From Toxoplasma gondii ME49 (Eukaryota; Apicomplexa; Conoidasida; Eucoccidiorida; Sarcocystidae), in NCBI RefSeq assembly GCF_000006565.2, contig NC_031473.1:2396134-2460133 (forward strand): DNA of 64,000 nt. The letters are read 5' to 3'. Position 1 is the first letter of the stretch, and every line of letters starts with the position of its first letter. This document shows, in pieces, positions 11,045 to 20,425 of the stretch. The notes under the pieces are model-generated. The model saw only the letters and a program-made list of their open reading frames with translations. It made no database searches and was not told the DNA's origin. Made by a program: the position numbers and the translations under genes.

Positions 11045-12295
11045 ATGGAGCGACAGGCGCTCCGTGCCGCGTTGCTGGCCTTCCTTGTGGCCATCACAGT
11101 GCCCCGCGCCCCATCTGAGGCCAGTGGATCAGAAACTGAACCAGACTTCATTGTTACCATTCGCTCGAATGGCGTGCAGGAAAATACTCAGCAAGTGTTT
11201 TCGCTCCGACCTTCCGCAACTCTCCGCGTGGTTGACGAGAGCGCCAAAGCCTTCTTTCTGCCGCAGTCGGCAACTGCCGACCAAGATTCGGCGCCAGGCT
11301 ACAATTTTGCTTATGTATTTGAGAATGGTCGCTGCAACTTTGAAAGAACTGTCGCATACAAGGATGCTTTCCCGGGACACTCCCAACCCTTGTGGGTTCG
11401 ATCCGCATCTCACGAGAACGCCGGTGGAAACGCGCCTGAGGACGGTATTCCGATCTACACATTTACGAACCCTCCTGCGGAGCATTTGAATGGTGGAGTC
11501 AGTTTCTGTGTGAGGTTCACGACAGACTCCACAGCGACATCCACCACGACGACGTCCCCGACAACGGCAGCAGTAGTGACAACATCTGATGCTTCAGCAA
11601 CCTCTGCAAGCGCGTCAACTGACTCTACTGCCAGTGATGCGTCGACATCTCCGGGCAGTGGCAGCACAGGCCAGTCGGAACAATCCGGTGGAGGCACGTC
11701 AGCTGAAGACTCTGGATCTGAGACGGGACCTAGCGAACCCTCGACGCCCAGCGACGGTAATCCCCAAAACTCGTCGGGTGTAGGCAAACGTAACCACGAA
11801 ATTGATCAAGGAGGATCCGAAACAACAGACGGCGATGGCAGTTCAGCCGCTACTCATCCGTCTGCAGGTCTGGTTGGACCATCCAAGCAACAAGATCATA
11901 CAAATCCGCCAAGTCCTGGAACTTCTCCTAAAGAGCCTGATGCGTCCAATGGCATGGCCGAACAATCCCAAAACACACAACACAGCACAAGCAACGGATC
12001 CCCTCCACTTGCAGGCAACGCAGACGCTTACGGCGATGAAGAATTAAATACTGCGCAGTCGTCCAAGACGCCAGTATCTCAACGCATTCCTCCCGCCAGT
12101 CCTGTCATGGAGGGAGCTGCTTCTGAAGACCTGACCGCGCGCTTGAGGCGGCTTTCTGACACAGACACTTCAGCAGTGAAATACTTGACGATCGTCGTGC
12201 ACTCCGCAGCTGCGGGCTCATCAGCAGGCACACTGACACTGTCAGGCGCTTTGCTATCAGTAGTGGCAACTCTTATGTTTGCCTTCTATTTCTAG
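11045..12295 (+). CDS. Array copy 5: secreted, predicted GPI-anchored surface antigen-like protein
   Basis: Single exon, 416 residues. The ATG at 11045 sits in AACAAGATGGAGCG, the same context as most family starts. Signal peptide, conserved two-cysteine domain, Thr run, then a stalk very rich in Ser, Thr, Gly and Asp. RLRRLSDTDTS and a hydrophobic tail ending in aromatic residues (FAFYF) close the protein. The N-terminal half is nearly identical to copy 4 up to about 11540, and the sequence diverges sharply at the start of the Thr-rich stalk. No catalytic motif is seen. The most likely role is a polymorphic parasite surface coat protein, a family-level inference. Confidence 0.88.
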   Translation: MERQALRAALLAFLVAITVPRAPSEASGSETEPDFIVTIRSNGVQENTQQVFSLRPSATLRVVDESAKAFFLPQSATADQDSAPGYNFAYVFENGRCNFERTVAYKDAFPGHSQPLWVRSASHENAGGNAPEDGIPIYTFTNPPAEHLNGGVSFCVRFTTDSTATSTTTTSPTTAAVVTTSDASATSASASTDSTASDASTSPGSGSTGQSEQSGGGTSAEDSGSETGPSEPSTPSDGNPQNSSGVGKRNHEIDQGGSETTDGDGSSAATHPSAGLVGPSKQQDHTNPPSPGTSPKEPDASNGMAEQSQNTQHSTSNGSPPLAGNADAYGDEELNTAQSSKTPVSQRIPPASPVMEGAASEDLTARLRRLSDTDTSAVKYLTIVVHSAAAGSSAGTLTLSGALLSVVATLMFAFYF

Positions 12296-13025
12296 CGCGT
12301 ATTATACTACGGTGGAGTTAGACCATTACCTTTCAGGAGGCCGATTCGTTCATGATACAAGCGACAGCTGTGGCAGTTTGCTTTCCTGTCAAGCAAGATG
12401 TGGCGTTCGTCTGTGCCTTAATATGGATGAGCTTGTTAACGCCACCACTTGAAGTAAAAACAGTTGGTATCTCGAAAGGCGTGTAATGCTCTACACGCCA
12501 ATAAGAAACCAATTTCCGGTCGGCGAGTAATCGAGAAACTGCAACTTCATCCCGGTTATCTGCAGGTGAGAAATGTGCCGTCACACGAGAGACTGCGTCT
12601 AACGCTAACATATGGGATTCATGGGTTTTCGACATTCTTGCTTTGTCCGCTTCGTTTTTTTATTGGACAACGCTGACAGTGAAAAATATGAAGACATTCT
12701 ATGACGGTCGGTTGGAATGATCGTGGACGCGCTGGTGTGTGCTTACTGTTTGTGAGGGGGAAGGGGAGTTCCAGCATGCGCCTTACTCGACTGAGTCGTC
12801 TCGGTTAAGTTCGAGAAACTAGGTGTGTGACTTGTGCGTGTGGCTGCCGTCATTGTGCAAACCAGTTTGCAGACAAAACCCCACATACATGCCGCGCGTT
12901 GGCAGGCTATTATGCTCATGGAAAATTGTAATGTTCTTCTTCTCATGGTATGAAGTTACTACAACCAAACTTATGAAATCCCTTTCTACTTCGCTTGTAT
13001 ATTTTCTTTGTCGAGAGAGAGCACG
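12296..13025. other. Array spacer between copies 5 and 6
   Basis: No gene is supported. A segment near 12527 (GAGTAATCGAGAAACTGCAAC) matches segments near 18953 and 25190 in other spacers. It belongs to the short spacer class of about 1.0 kb. Confidence 0.55.
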
Positions 13026-13029
13026 GCCA

Positions 13030-13130
13030 ATTCAGAGCCTCAGCTGCCACGGCGGTGCACGCAACCTAGAACAAGCGCTCCCCTTTTTCTACGTCGTGCG
13101 GCGCGCTAGGCATCTCGTGCATTTAGCGTT
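13030..13130 (+). promoter_or_regulatory. Conserved upstream block of copy 6
   Basis: The core GCGCTCCCCTTTTTC lies about 225 bases before the ATG at 13300 and is followed by a GGCGCGCTAGGCATCTCGTG segment that is also seen, diverged, before copies 2 and 3. Promoter or 5' UTR function is inferred. Confidence 0.45.
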
Positions 13131-13299
13131 GAGGCGTGCTGAACCGTGGAGGTCCCTCTCGCGATTCTGTCGAATGGTGGCAGGGCCGCGATAAACACAC
13201 TGCAACACGCACTTCCGGTGGCTTCTCGACAATCTCATCAGGCAGTTTCTTCGTAGACTGCAAACTCCTCTGTGCTTTGCGCACCATACTGCCTGTAAG

Positions 13300-14676
13300 A
13301 TGGAACTCGCGCTCCGAGTCGTGCTGCTGACTTTTCTTGTGGCCGGCGTGGCGCCATGCGCCGCGTCTGAGGCTAGTGGACCAGAAACTGAGGCAGATTT
13401 CACTGTTACTATTAGCGAAAAAGGGGTGGAGGAAAACAGTCAGCGGGTTTTTTCGCTCGGACCTTCCGCATCTCTCCGTGTGGTTGACGAGAGCAACAGA
13501 GCCATCTTCCTGCCGCAGCCGACGACAGCCGAACAAGATACAGCGGCGCAATACAGTTTTGCGTACGTGTTTGAGAATGGGCACTGCAACTTTGAAAGAA
13601 AAGTTGCATTCACAGATGCTTTTCCGGGGTATTCACAACCATTGTGGGTTCGTACAGCTACTGAAGGAAGCATGATCAAGGCACCGCTTGAGAGAGCAGT
13701 TGCGACCTACACGTTTACTAACCCTCCTGCTGAGTATTTGAGTAAAGCGGTCAGTTTTTGTGTGCGGTTCACGACATCCTCCGCCGCGACGACAGCCACT
13801 ACGACAGCGTCACCGACGACATCAGCCACCACGACAGCGTCACCGACGACATCAGCCACCACGACAGCATCACAGACGACATCAGCCACCACGACAGCAT
13901 CACAGACGACATCAGCCACCACGACAGCGTCACAGACGACATCAGCCACCACGACAGCGTCACAGACGACGCCAGCAGTCACAACGTCGCAGGCACCAGC
14001 AGATCCTTCAGGTCCGTCAACGGACTCATCTGTCAGTGGAAGCTCGTCATCTGGGTCCGGTGGCAGTGGAGGCTCGGCACTCGGGACCGGCAACAGTGGG
14101 AGCTCACCTCCAGTACAGAACGGCCACGTGGGAAACAACAAATCAGGACTTCCCAACGCGGACAGCTCCGAAGAAATGCCGCAACGCGATAGACAAGAGA
14201 GCGATAGGGTGCCCGTTGAAAACGAGGAAGGAGGACAGGATGAGGATGGGACTGATGTGGACCCCTCTGAAACGAAGGCTCGCGCACCCGAACATCCACC
14301 CGCGCAACTGCAAAGTGGCACGCAGGGCGCTGCTGGCCAGTCACCAACTACTGGGGACCAACCCGCTGAAGGACAAATTACATCCGAGAAGCCAAAAACC
14401 GAATCACCCCTCTCCCCAAGCAGCATGGCATCGCCTAAGGAAGAAGCAGAAACCGCCAAGCCTTCAGAGCCGACAACATACCCAAGTGCATCCGTACGAA
14501 CTACCGGCCAACCTGGTGCTGGTGGTGATAGTCAGAATCGCTTGAGGCGGCTTTCTGCGAGTGAGGTGAAATATTTGACGGTCATCGTGCACTCCAGCGC
14601 TGTGTTCTCTGTTCCGGGAAACTTGATGCTGTCAGCTGCTTTCTTGTCCATCCTAACATCCCTTCTGGTTGCCTAG
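13300..14676 (+). CDS. Array copy 6: surface antigen-like protein with tandem Thr-rich repeats
   Basis: Single exon, 458 residues, from the ATG at 13300 in GTAAGATGGAACTCGC. Signal peptide (about 1-24), conserved domain with HCNF and SFCVRF, then a stalk that opens with an in-frame minisatellite (unit SATTTASQTT or SATTTASPTT). After it come Ser/Gly and Glu/Pro-rich segments. The C-terminal motif is present but shortened: RRLSASEVKYL replaces the RRLSDTDASAVKYL pattern, three residues fewer. The tail ends in a hydrophobic GPI-type signal. Repeat number changes would lengthen or shorten the stalk without breaking the frame, so allelic length variation is likely. Confidence 0.88.
   Translation: MELALRVVLLTFLVAGVAPCAASEASGPETEADFTVTISEKGVEENSQRVFSLGPSASLRVVDESNRAIFLPQPTTAEQDTAAQYSFAYVFENGHCNFERKVAFTDAFPGYSQPLWVRTATEGSMIKAPLERAVATYTFTNPPAEYLSKAVSFCVRFTTSSAATTATTTASPTTSATTTASPTTSATTTASQTTSATTTASQTTSATTTASQTTSATTTASQTTPAVTTSQAPADPSGPSTDSSVSGSSSSGSGGSGGSALGTGNSGSSPPVQNGHVGNNKSGLPNADSSEEMPQRDRQESDRVPVENEEGGQDEDGTDVDPSETKARAPEHPPAQLQSGTQGAAGQSPTTGDQPAEGQITSEKPKTESPLSPSSMASPKEEAETAKPSEPTTYPSASVRTTGQPGAGGDSQNRLRRLSASEVKYLTVIVHSSAVFSVPGNLMLSAAFLSILTSLLVA
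13801..13972 (+). repeat. 30-bp in-frame minisatellite in copy 6
   Basis: Five consecutive 30-base units run from 13801, followed by a partial sixth. They differ mainly by CCG/CAG (Pro/Gln) and GCG/GCA changes. Each unit encodes ten residues that are about half Thr. The first two units carry the Pro version and the later ones the Gln version, suggesting stepwise expansion. Confidence 0.9.
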
Positions 14677-15443
14677 TGAGGTTGCGTACAGATCGACTTA
14701 ATGTGGCGTGTTACTCTCTGAGAGACCAAATGGATCGTGCAAAGTCTATAGCTACCCATGTTGGAGAGCCGGGAACAGTGTTTTTAGCCGGCAAAAAGCA
14801 TGATGCCCAAACTTCTGAGGCCGCCGCGGAGGAGAAGTGTTGGATTTCAGTGCCTTACAGGAATAAGATTATTCCACATCAGTTATGCTATAGGCGCCCT
14901 TCTTGGGAGTGTATACAACGAGCTGAACTACTGCTTTCGATGGTGAAGACCTCTACTCACCGCATCCAAGTTCTATTGCACTATTCAAGACCATCATGTT
15001 AAGCGCATTGGTATCCAGCGTGTATCTGGAAAACAAAACTGGAGTACGATCAAGCCCCAGAAACCGCTTCTAAATACTCCTAAGAGCACAATATAACGTG
15101 GTTCCGGTCAACAAAGACCGTCAAGATTTAAACCAGTAGTCCACCTTGTAGTGCACATTCCTCAGAAAAAGGTAGTCTATATAAACCTAGGAATCCCACA
15201 AAATATACTCGCCAGAGAGAGCTTATAAATAATCTTGTCTCAGAAAATGATTGCAAAATCCGTGAATGTGGTTTTGCGATATTCTTAGCACTGGAGACTG
15301 CACTCGTCACCTTGCTCAATAGTGACTGAACGGCTTTGTGAACCACACCCCACCAGCTTGCTTTTGGGATCTGGCGCGGCACTCATGTGTTCCAACGTGG
15401 ACCGCAGGCCAGTTTTACGTGAACCATACGTAACACAATCACG
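14677..15443. other. Array spacer between copy 6 and degenerate copy 7
   Basis: No intact gene is supported in this 0.77 kb. The small open frames show no family motif. It is the shortest spacer in the array and the conserved promoter blocks are not recognisable in it, in keeping with decay of the copy that follows. Confidence 0.5.
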
Positions 15444-16550
15444 GTGAACCGGCATGCATTTCGTGCCCTGCAACTGACTGTCCGCGTGACCACGTTTGCC
15501 TCCTGCTCCGCATCTGTGAGTGGCTCAGACGGTGATCCTGATTCCAGTGTCACCACTAGCAGAGACGGAGTGGAACAGGACAGCCAACAGTTCTATCTGC
15601 TTGGACATTCCTCGATTCTGTGTGCTGTTGACGACAGCAACACAGGCACCCTGCACTCGCAACCCAGCTCTGCTGGCCAAGTTGCAGCGGCGGACTGCAC
15701 ATTCAAGTATGTGTTTGAGAAAGCACTGTAACGTTTAGCACTGCAGTACAAAGGCGCACTTCCCGGATACTCGCACTCATTGTTGGCCGACACCGCCCGT
15801 GAAGGTGGTGTGGAAAGGAAGCCTGAGTCAGCAGTTGCGAATCACACGTATGAATTTGCCAGTTAGCTATTTGAGTAGAGGTGTCAGCTTCTCGTTGTGG
15901 TTCACAACATCCCCGGTAGCGACAAACACCACAACAGCTTCATCGACATCGGTGTCATCAGCCTCAAGTGCGGCATCCTCGGACAATGCTACAGGCGCAG
16001 CACTGAATTCGTCAGCGGGCAACGAACCTCCAACAGTCCCGCCAAAGTAACCTAACATCAAGGTGGCAGGAAACAAAAGGCAAGGTAATAGCGGCCACGA
16101 ATGCCGAAGTGGCAAACGCCACGGTCAAACGAAAGAATTATTCCACAGCCAAGGTTGGGTGTCTGATGTCATCTAGGAAGTCGCAGATGTATAATCGAGT
16201 AACATACAATCCTATCACAAGCAAAGGTTAAGGCACCGTTTTTTGTTTCGCATCCCCCTATTGCATTTCCCTTCAGCACAAAAACCGACAGGACATGACA
16301 CCACAGCATCTCCCACATCGCGTCCCAGTATACCTCCACAGGCGAACCACCAACTGCTCGGCCATCCGTGTCCCCCCCACAACTCCACTCTTCCGGAGGG
16401 ACTTCAGATAACAAAGATGCTGACGTCAAGTGTCATTGAGCTCGAGCCGGCTTCCCGACGCAGACTGCGCCACACTGAAGTATGTCACGGTCCCGCTGCA
16501 GTCGGCCCTTTGGGGTTTGCCAGCACGACTACTGACGCTGTCAGCTGATG
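15444..16550 (+). pseudogene. Array copy 7: degenerate family member
   Basis: The position equivalent to the family start reads GTG instead of ATG (GTGAACCGGCATGCATTTCG), then a recognisable but diverged signal peptide and domain follow (SVTTSRDGVEQDSQQF). The frame closes at about 15729, right where the family has the CNF motif. Remnants continue in other frames: PVSYLSRGVSF and a Thr/Ser start of the stalk from about 15850, closed by a stop near 16048. A ghost of the C-terminal motif lies near 16450-16550 (RRLRHTEV and TLKYVTV-like codons). Most of the stalk is lost. This copy is older and more decayed than copy 2. Confidence 0.75.
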
Positions 16551-16984
16551 TGTTGGCTCAAACAGCATCACAGAGTTCAATTTTAAACTGCTGACGAGCT
16601 GAGAATGGATGTGTATTCTTGAACTGTAACAGAACAGGGGCTCATGCAAACGCCCCTTTTGCAGGAGGCATAGTGCATCCGATTGTCATGCACATCTACG
16701 GCTGCGGAATACTGCGTTGTGTGCGCTTCCGCAACCAAAAGAATAACTTGATCTTCGAAGAATCTTACATCTCCTCACTGCCGTCTGAATCGACCAATTT
16801 CCTCTTCATTGTGTGGTGTCTGCGATGAAGATAAAACATAGCGTTACGGTGTGTCGGAGCGTCACGCACATGCTGATGTTCTTGTGTCAATGAAAGCCAT
16901 GCTAGGTGACTTCTCTAGTGGACATTCTCAACACCATCTAATGGAGTACGATCAAGAAAGGAGGAAGACTTACATCGGAAGTCA
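16551..16984. other. Array spacer between copies 7 and 8
   Basis: No gene is supported in this stretch. It precedes the conserved upstream module of copy 8. Confidence 0.5.
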
Positions 16985-17260
16985 TGGCGTTGATGCAGCC
17001 CTCTACACCCACACATTCCCACACAACTCTCGTATTTGTCCGCGTTCTCCTCGCTACGAAAAAAGTGTCATAGTCAGCTCGTTCAGCGAAGCTGCGGCTT
17101 CCGCAAAAACACGGAATACTAGCTCGCTTTCGATTGTCCGGTAAGGTGACCCTCATTCTCTCAGCTGCAGCGCCCAGCCGGAAGAGCCGCCTCACGCGCT
17201 CCCCGTATTTTCTTGGCAAGTCGTACGCGGCATGTGCGCCTGTGCCTTTCATTGGCGCTC
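16985..17260 (+). promoter_or_regulatory. Conserved upstream module of copy 8
   Basis: Block A (CACCCACACATTCCC) lies about 405 bases and block B (GCGCTCCCCGTATTTTC) about 214 bases before the start codon at 17410. From about 17127 to the gene the sequence is almost identical to the matching region before copy 10 (from about 23252), apart from a small insertion in copy 10 near 23345. Confidence 0.55.
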
Positions 17261-17409
17261 TAGCTACTCGAGGCAGCAGTGGGGAATAAATGGCAGGGCT
17301 GTCTGAAAAAATGCCGACATTCCGTTGAGTGACCGTTCGTTTTTTTATTTGTTTTGTTTGTTCGCGGTCCCCAAATCTCATCTACGACGCGGATCGCAAC
17401 GCAGTCAAG

Positions 17410-18705
17410 ATGGAGCATCAGGCGCTCCGTGCCGTGCTGCTGACATTCCTCGTGGCGACCGTGGTGCCCTGCGCCGCGTCTGACGCCAATGGACCAGAAC
17501 GTGAACCGGACTTCATTGTAACCATTGGACCCAAAGGCGTGGAGGAAAATACTCAACAGGTGTTTTTTCTCGGCCCTTCCGCAACTCTCCGTGTGGCTGA
17601 CGAGAGCGGTAAAGCCATCTTTCTGCCGCAACCGGCATCGCCTGACCAGGATACGGAGCCAAGCTACAATCTTGCTTATGTGTATGAGAATGGTCACTGC
17701 AATTTTGAAAAGATACTCTCGTACAAAGACGCTTTTCCTGGTTTCCCGCGGCAAGGGTGGGTCCGTACTGTGTCTAACGGGAGCACTCTCGGTAAGTCGC
17801 CTGGGAACAGTTTTCCGATCTACACATTCACGAATCCTCCTGCTGAGTATTTGACAGGAGTAGTCAGTTTTTGTGTTAGGTTTACAGCGCCCTTCGCAGT
17901 GACAACCACCACAACCATGTCACCGACAACAGCAACAGTGACACCTACCTTTCCCGCAACACCCACTCACGATGATTCGGCTCCGTCAACTGAGAGTGGA
18001 GGCTCATCATCTCAGGGCGGTGACAGTGAATCTGCGCTTCCTGGGGCTGGTGGCGGTGGAGTGTCACCAGAAGAGCCCCATGGCGATGCTGCCCCACCGT
18101 CTGCGCCCGATGGAGATGGTGGCTCATCAAGCTCAGGCGAAAACAGTCAACCGCAACAAACTCCGACATTGCCGCCGCAAGCCGACAACGGAGACGGGAC
18201 GCCCAGCGGTTCAGAAGACAGCCAGAATTCGCCTGAAGACAACGCCGAGGGAGCGGAGGGAGGCGGTGACGATGGTTCTGCTGGCTCCTCGCAAGGGGAA
18301 ACTGGCCCATCCGGGCAGCAGACACAGACTGATAGCCCTGACATTCAGTCAACCTCCTCGGGTGACGAACCTGCTAAAAACGAACTCCCACAAGGCGTGA
18401 CGAATAATGTGTCTCCCACCCCATCAGACGTCTCAGTGACTTCTCCTGGAAAAGACCAAGAACAGATTCAAGCTTCCGGGTCACTAACGCTGGAAGCCGG
18501 ATCTGTCGATATTTCTGCACAGGGCAGTGATGTTGCTGCAGGCGGCGCACGATTGAGGCGGCTCTCTGATACAGACGTCTCAACAGAGAAATATCTTACA
18601 ATTGTCGTGCACTCCGCTGCTTGGTGTTTGTCAGCGGGGTCACTGGGGTTGTCAGCTGCTGTATTGTCCATGACAGGAGCGCTTCTGTCCAGCGTTTCAG
18701 TCTGA
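17410..18705 (+). CDS. Array copy 8: secreted, predicted GPI-anchored surface antigen-like protein
   Basis: Single exon, 431 residues. The ATG at 17410 (GTCAAGATGGAGC) begins the family signal peptide; an open extension of 27 codons upstream is conserved with copy 10 but probably only 5' UTR, since it would bury the signal peptide. The two-cysteine domain is followed by a short Thr run, a Ser/Gly/Pro/Glu stalk, RLRRLSDTDVS and a hydrophobic tail. The first 98 residues are identical to copy 10. At the CNF motif the two genes part abruptly: copy 8 goes on as EKILSYKDAFPGFPRQGW. Surface location through GPI is inferred. Confidence 0.88.
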   Translation: MEHQALRAVLLTFLVATVVPCAASDANGPEREPDFIVTIGPKGVEENTQQVFFLGPSATLRVADESGKAIFLPQPASPDQDTEPSYNLAYVYENGHCNFEKILSYKDAFPGFPRQGWVRTVSNGSTLGKSPGNSFPIYTFTNPPAEYLTGVVSFCVRFTAPFAVTTTTTMSPTTATVTPTFPATPTHDDSAPSTESGGSSSQGGDSESALPGAGGGGVSPEEPHGDAAPPSAPDGDGGSSSSGENSQPQQTPTLPPQADNGDGTPSGSEDSQNSPEDNAEGAEGGGDDGSAGSSQGETGPSGQQTQTDSPDIQSTSSGDEPAKNELPQGVTNNVSPTPSDVSVTSPGKDQEQIQASGSLTLEAGSVDISAQGSDVAAGGARLRRLSDTDVSTEKYLTIVVHSAAWCLSAGSLGLSAAVLSMTGALLSSVSV

Positions 18706-19997
18706 GGCGTAATAACGGGTGCACATTATATCGACTGTCAAGCCCAGTGGTGTATACAAACAAAACCAGGTTTCACTGGGGAGTGTCAGGTACCATTCAT
18801 CAACCTACCAAGCAGCAGGTAGCCTGAATCCTTACGGAGAAGGCTAAAGCGATCTCGTTCAATATGCCTGCCTTTGCGTTTTCGGAACTCATCACCTGTC
18901 TCAAACAACCTATGTTCTTTTAGACGCCAGTCGGGGAACAGAAAATCAGTCGACAAATTACTGAATGATTGCAACTTCAACACCGTTGCCGACATGCGAG
19001 AAATGCTGCAGCGAGTGTGAGATACTGTATACTCATAGCTAATGTTAGTGTGAGTTTTTCTACACCGACTGATTCGTCTAATCCCTCATTAACTCACCAG
19101 TGCTGACGAAGATGACAATATTACCTCATGGCGTTGCCTTGGAATGATTTTGAAGCTTTTGTTGAATGCTAAGCGGTGGGAAGGGGTCACTCAAGGCCGT
19201 GTAGCTCTCTACTTCAAGTAGCTTAACAGGGAGAAATACTGGGCGTACAACGTGTTCGACAGGTTTTCTCATGGCAGCGGCTCTGCTGCAGACCAGTGGC
19301 CATTGTGTGAGCGCACGCTGCTGCCAAGACACACATTTTCAGATACGTGTTCCATGTTGCATGCAGTTTTTTTGAATGCTGAACGTTGTGACCTTCGGAT
19401 CACACTCTATCTTTTCCTGCGTCGTTCTAAACCAAAGCGATCTGTCATCGCTCTCCATACTCGCCTTATCTGTTGGGCAGTGTGAGCAACTCTGCCAGAC
19501 CTGCGACGATTTAGGCATGCCGGAACAACCGCTCTCTTTCTTGCCATTGGGTGGCGTCCTTGGTCCGCCGCAATACATCATGTTGGCGCGTGGAGCACTG
19601 ACGGTTACAGTCGCAACTTTGTTGAGTAAATGAGTTGGAATGATCACGACCAGTCGGCAAGGCCTTCGTCCGATTAGAACTCTGCATGTATTCACATATG
19701 CGAGAAACTCACCTTCTTCCGACAAACTGGCCAGAAGCCTCAGCCGCTCTGTCAGCGATGTCACGAACTTGCATTGACTGTTCAGTGCTTTCTCCACTGA
19801 GCAATTCTGACTACGAAAATCATGTGAAACCATCACGTTTCGGGTTTCTGAAGCGCTCCCTGGTGTGACAGGGTACTTATGTTTAAGAGATAGGGACGCC
19901 GTGGGTTCCATTGGTGACTGTTTGTACACCGTTCATTCAACCGTACACTTTTATAGGATGTGATCGAGGAAAAGTCGCAAATAAAAAATTCTTAGAG
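18706..19997. other. Long array spacer between copies 8 and 9, with a possible orphan promoter block
   Basis: No gene is supported. A segment near 18953 (TTACTGAATGATTGCAACTTC) and another near 19660-19720 (CATGTATTCACATATGCG) recur in the spacers before copies 10 and 11. Near 19520-19600 is a diverged block with CCGCTCTCTTTCTTGCC, which resembles block B of the promoter module but has no family gene after it. This may be the relic of a deleted copy. Confidence 0.5.
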
Positions 19998-20285
19998 GGT
20001 CACAGTGTCCACGCACCGCTCCGGTTCAACGCATTTCCGCAAGCGCGTCGCAGTTCGTTTGTATTTTTATTATTCACGTACAACTTGTCACATTCAGCTT
20101 CATTTGACTTGCGAGGCCTGCCTCCAGACAAGCGGAATTCAGTTTTGACTTCGCCTTCCGCTATTGGGCAAGGTAACCTTTCCTTCTCTCTAGTGCAGCG
20201 CGGAGCCAGAAGGGCCACCTCGTGCGCTCCCTTTGTCCGTGATAGAACGGCTAGGCGGCATGTGCATGTGACTTTCACCTGCTGC
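19998..20285 (+). promoter_or_regulatory. Conserved upstream module of copy 9
   Basis: Block A is diverged (GGTTCAACGCATTTCCGC, about 403 bases before the start). Block B (GCGCTCCCTTTGTCCG) lies about 202 bases before it and is followed by GCATGTGCATGTGACTTTC. The order is as in the other copies. Confidence 0.5.
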
Positions 20286-20425
20286 GGGCTGCAGTTGCGA
20301 CTGCATGGGAGAGCTGGCTCAATATGGACCTGTTTTACCTCGGAGTACCACCTAGAAGTTTATTTGCTTTGTCTCATCTTTGAACCACAACGCATTCGTG
20401 CTGCGGGGAACGAAACACGTCGATG

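Noticed and set aside
13707..14459. 250-codon minus-strand open frame opposite copy 6
   Set aside because: It is the mirror of the Thr-rich repeats and stalk codons of copy 6, with no motif of its own.
17329..17409. N-terminal extension of copy 8 (and of copy 10 at 23466)
   Set aside because: It is open and conserved but has no ATG start and would bury the signal peptide; conservation reflects the recent duplication of the whole block.
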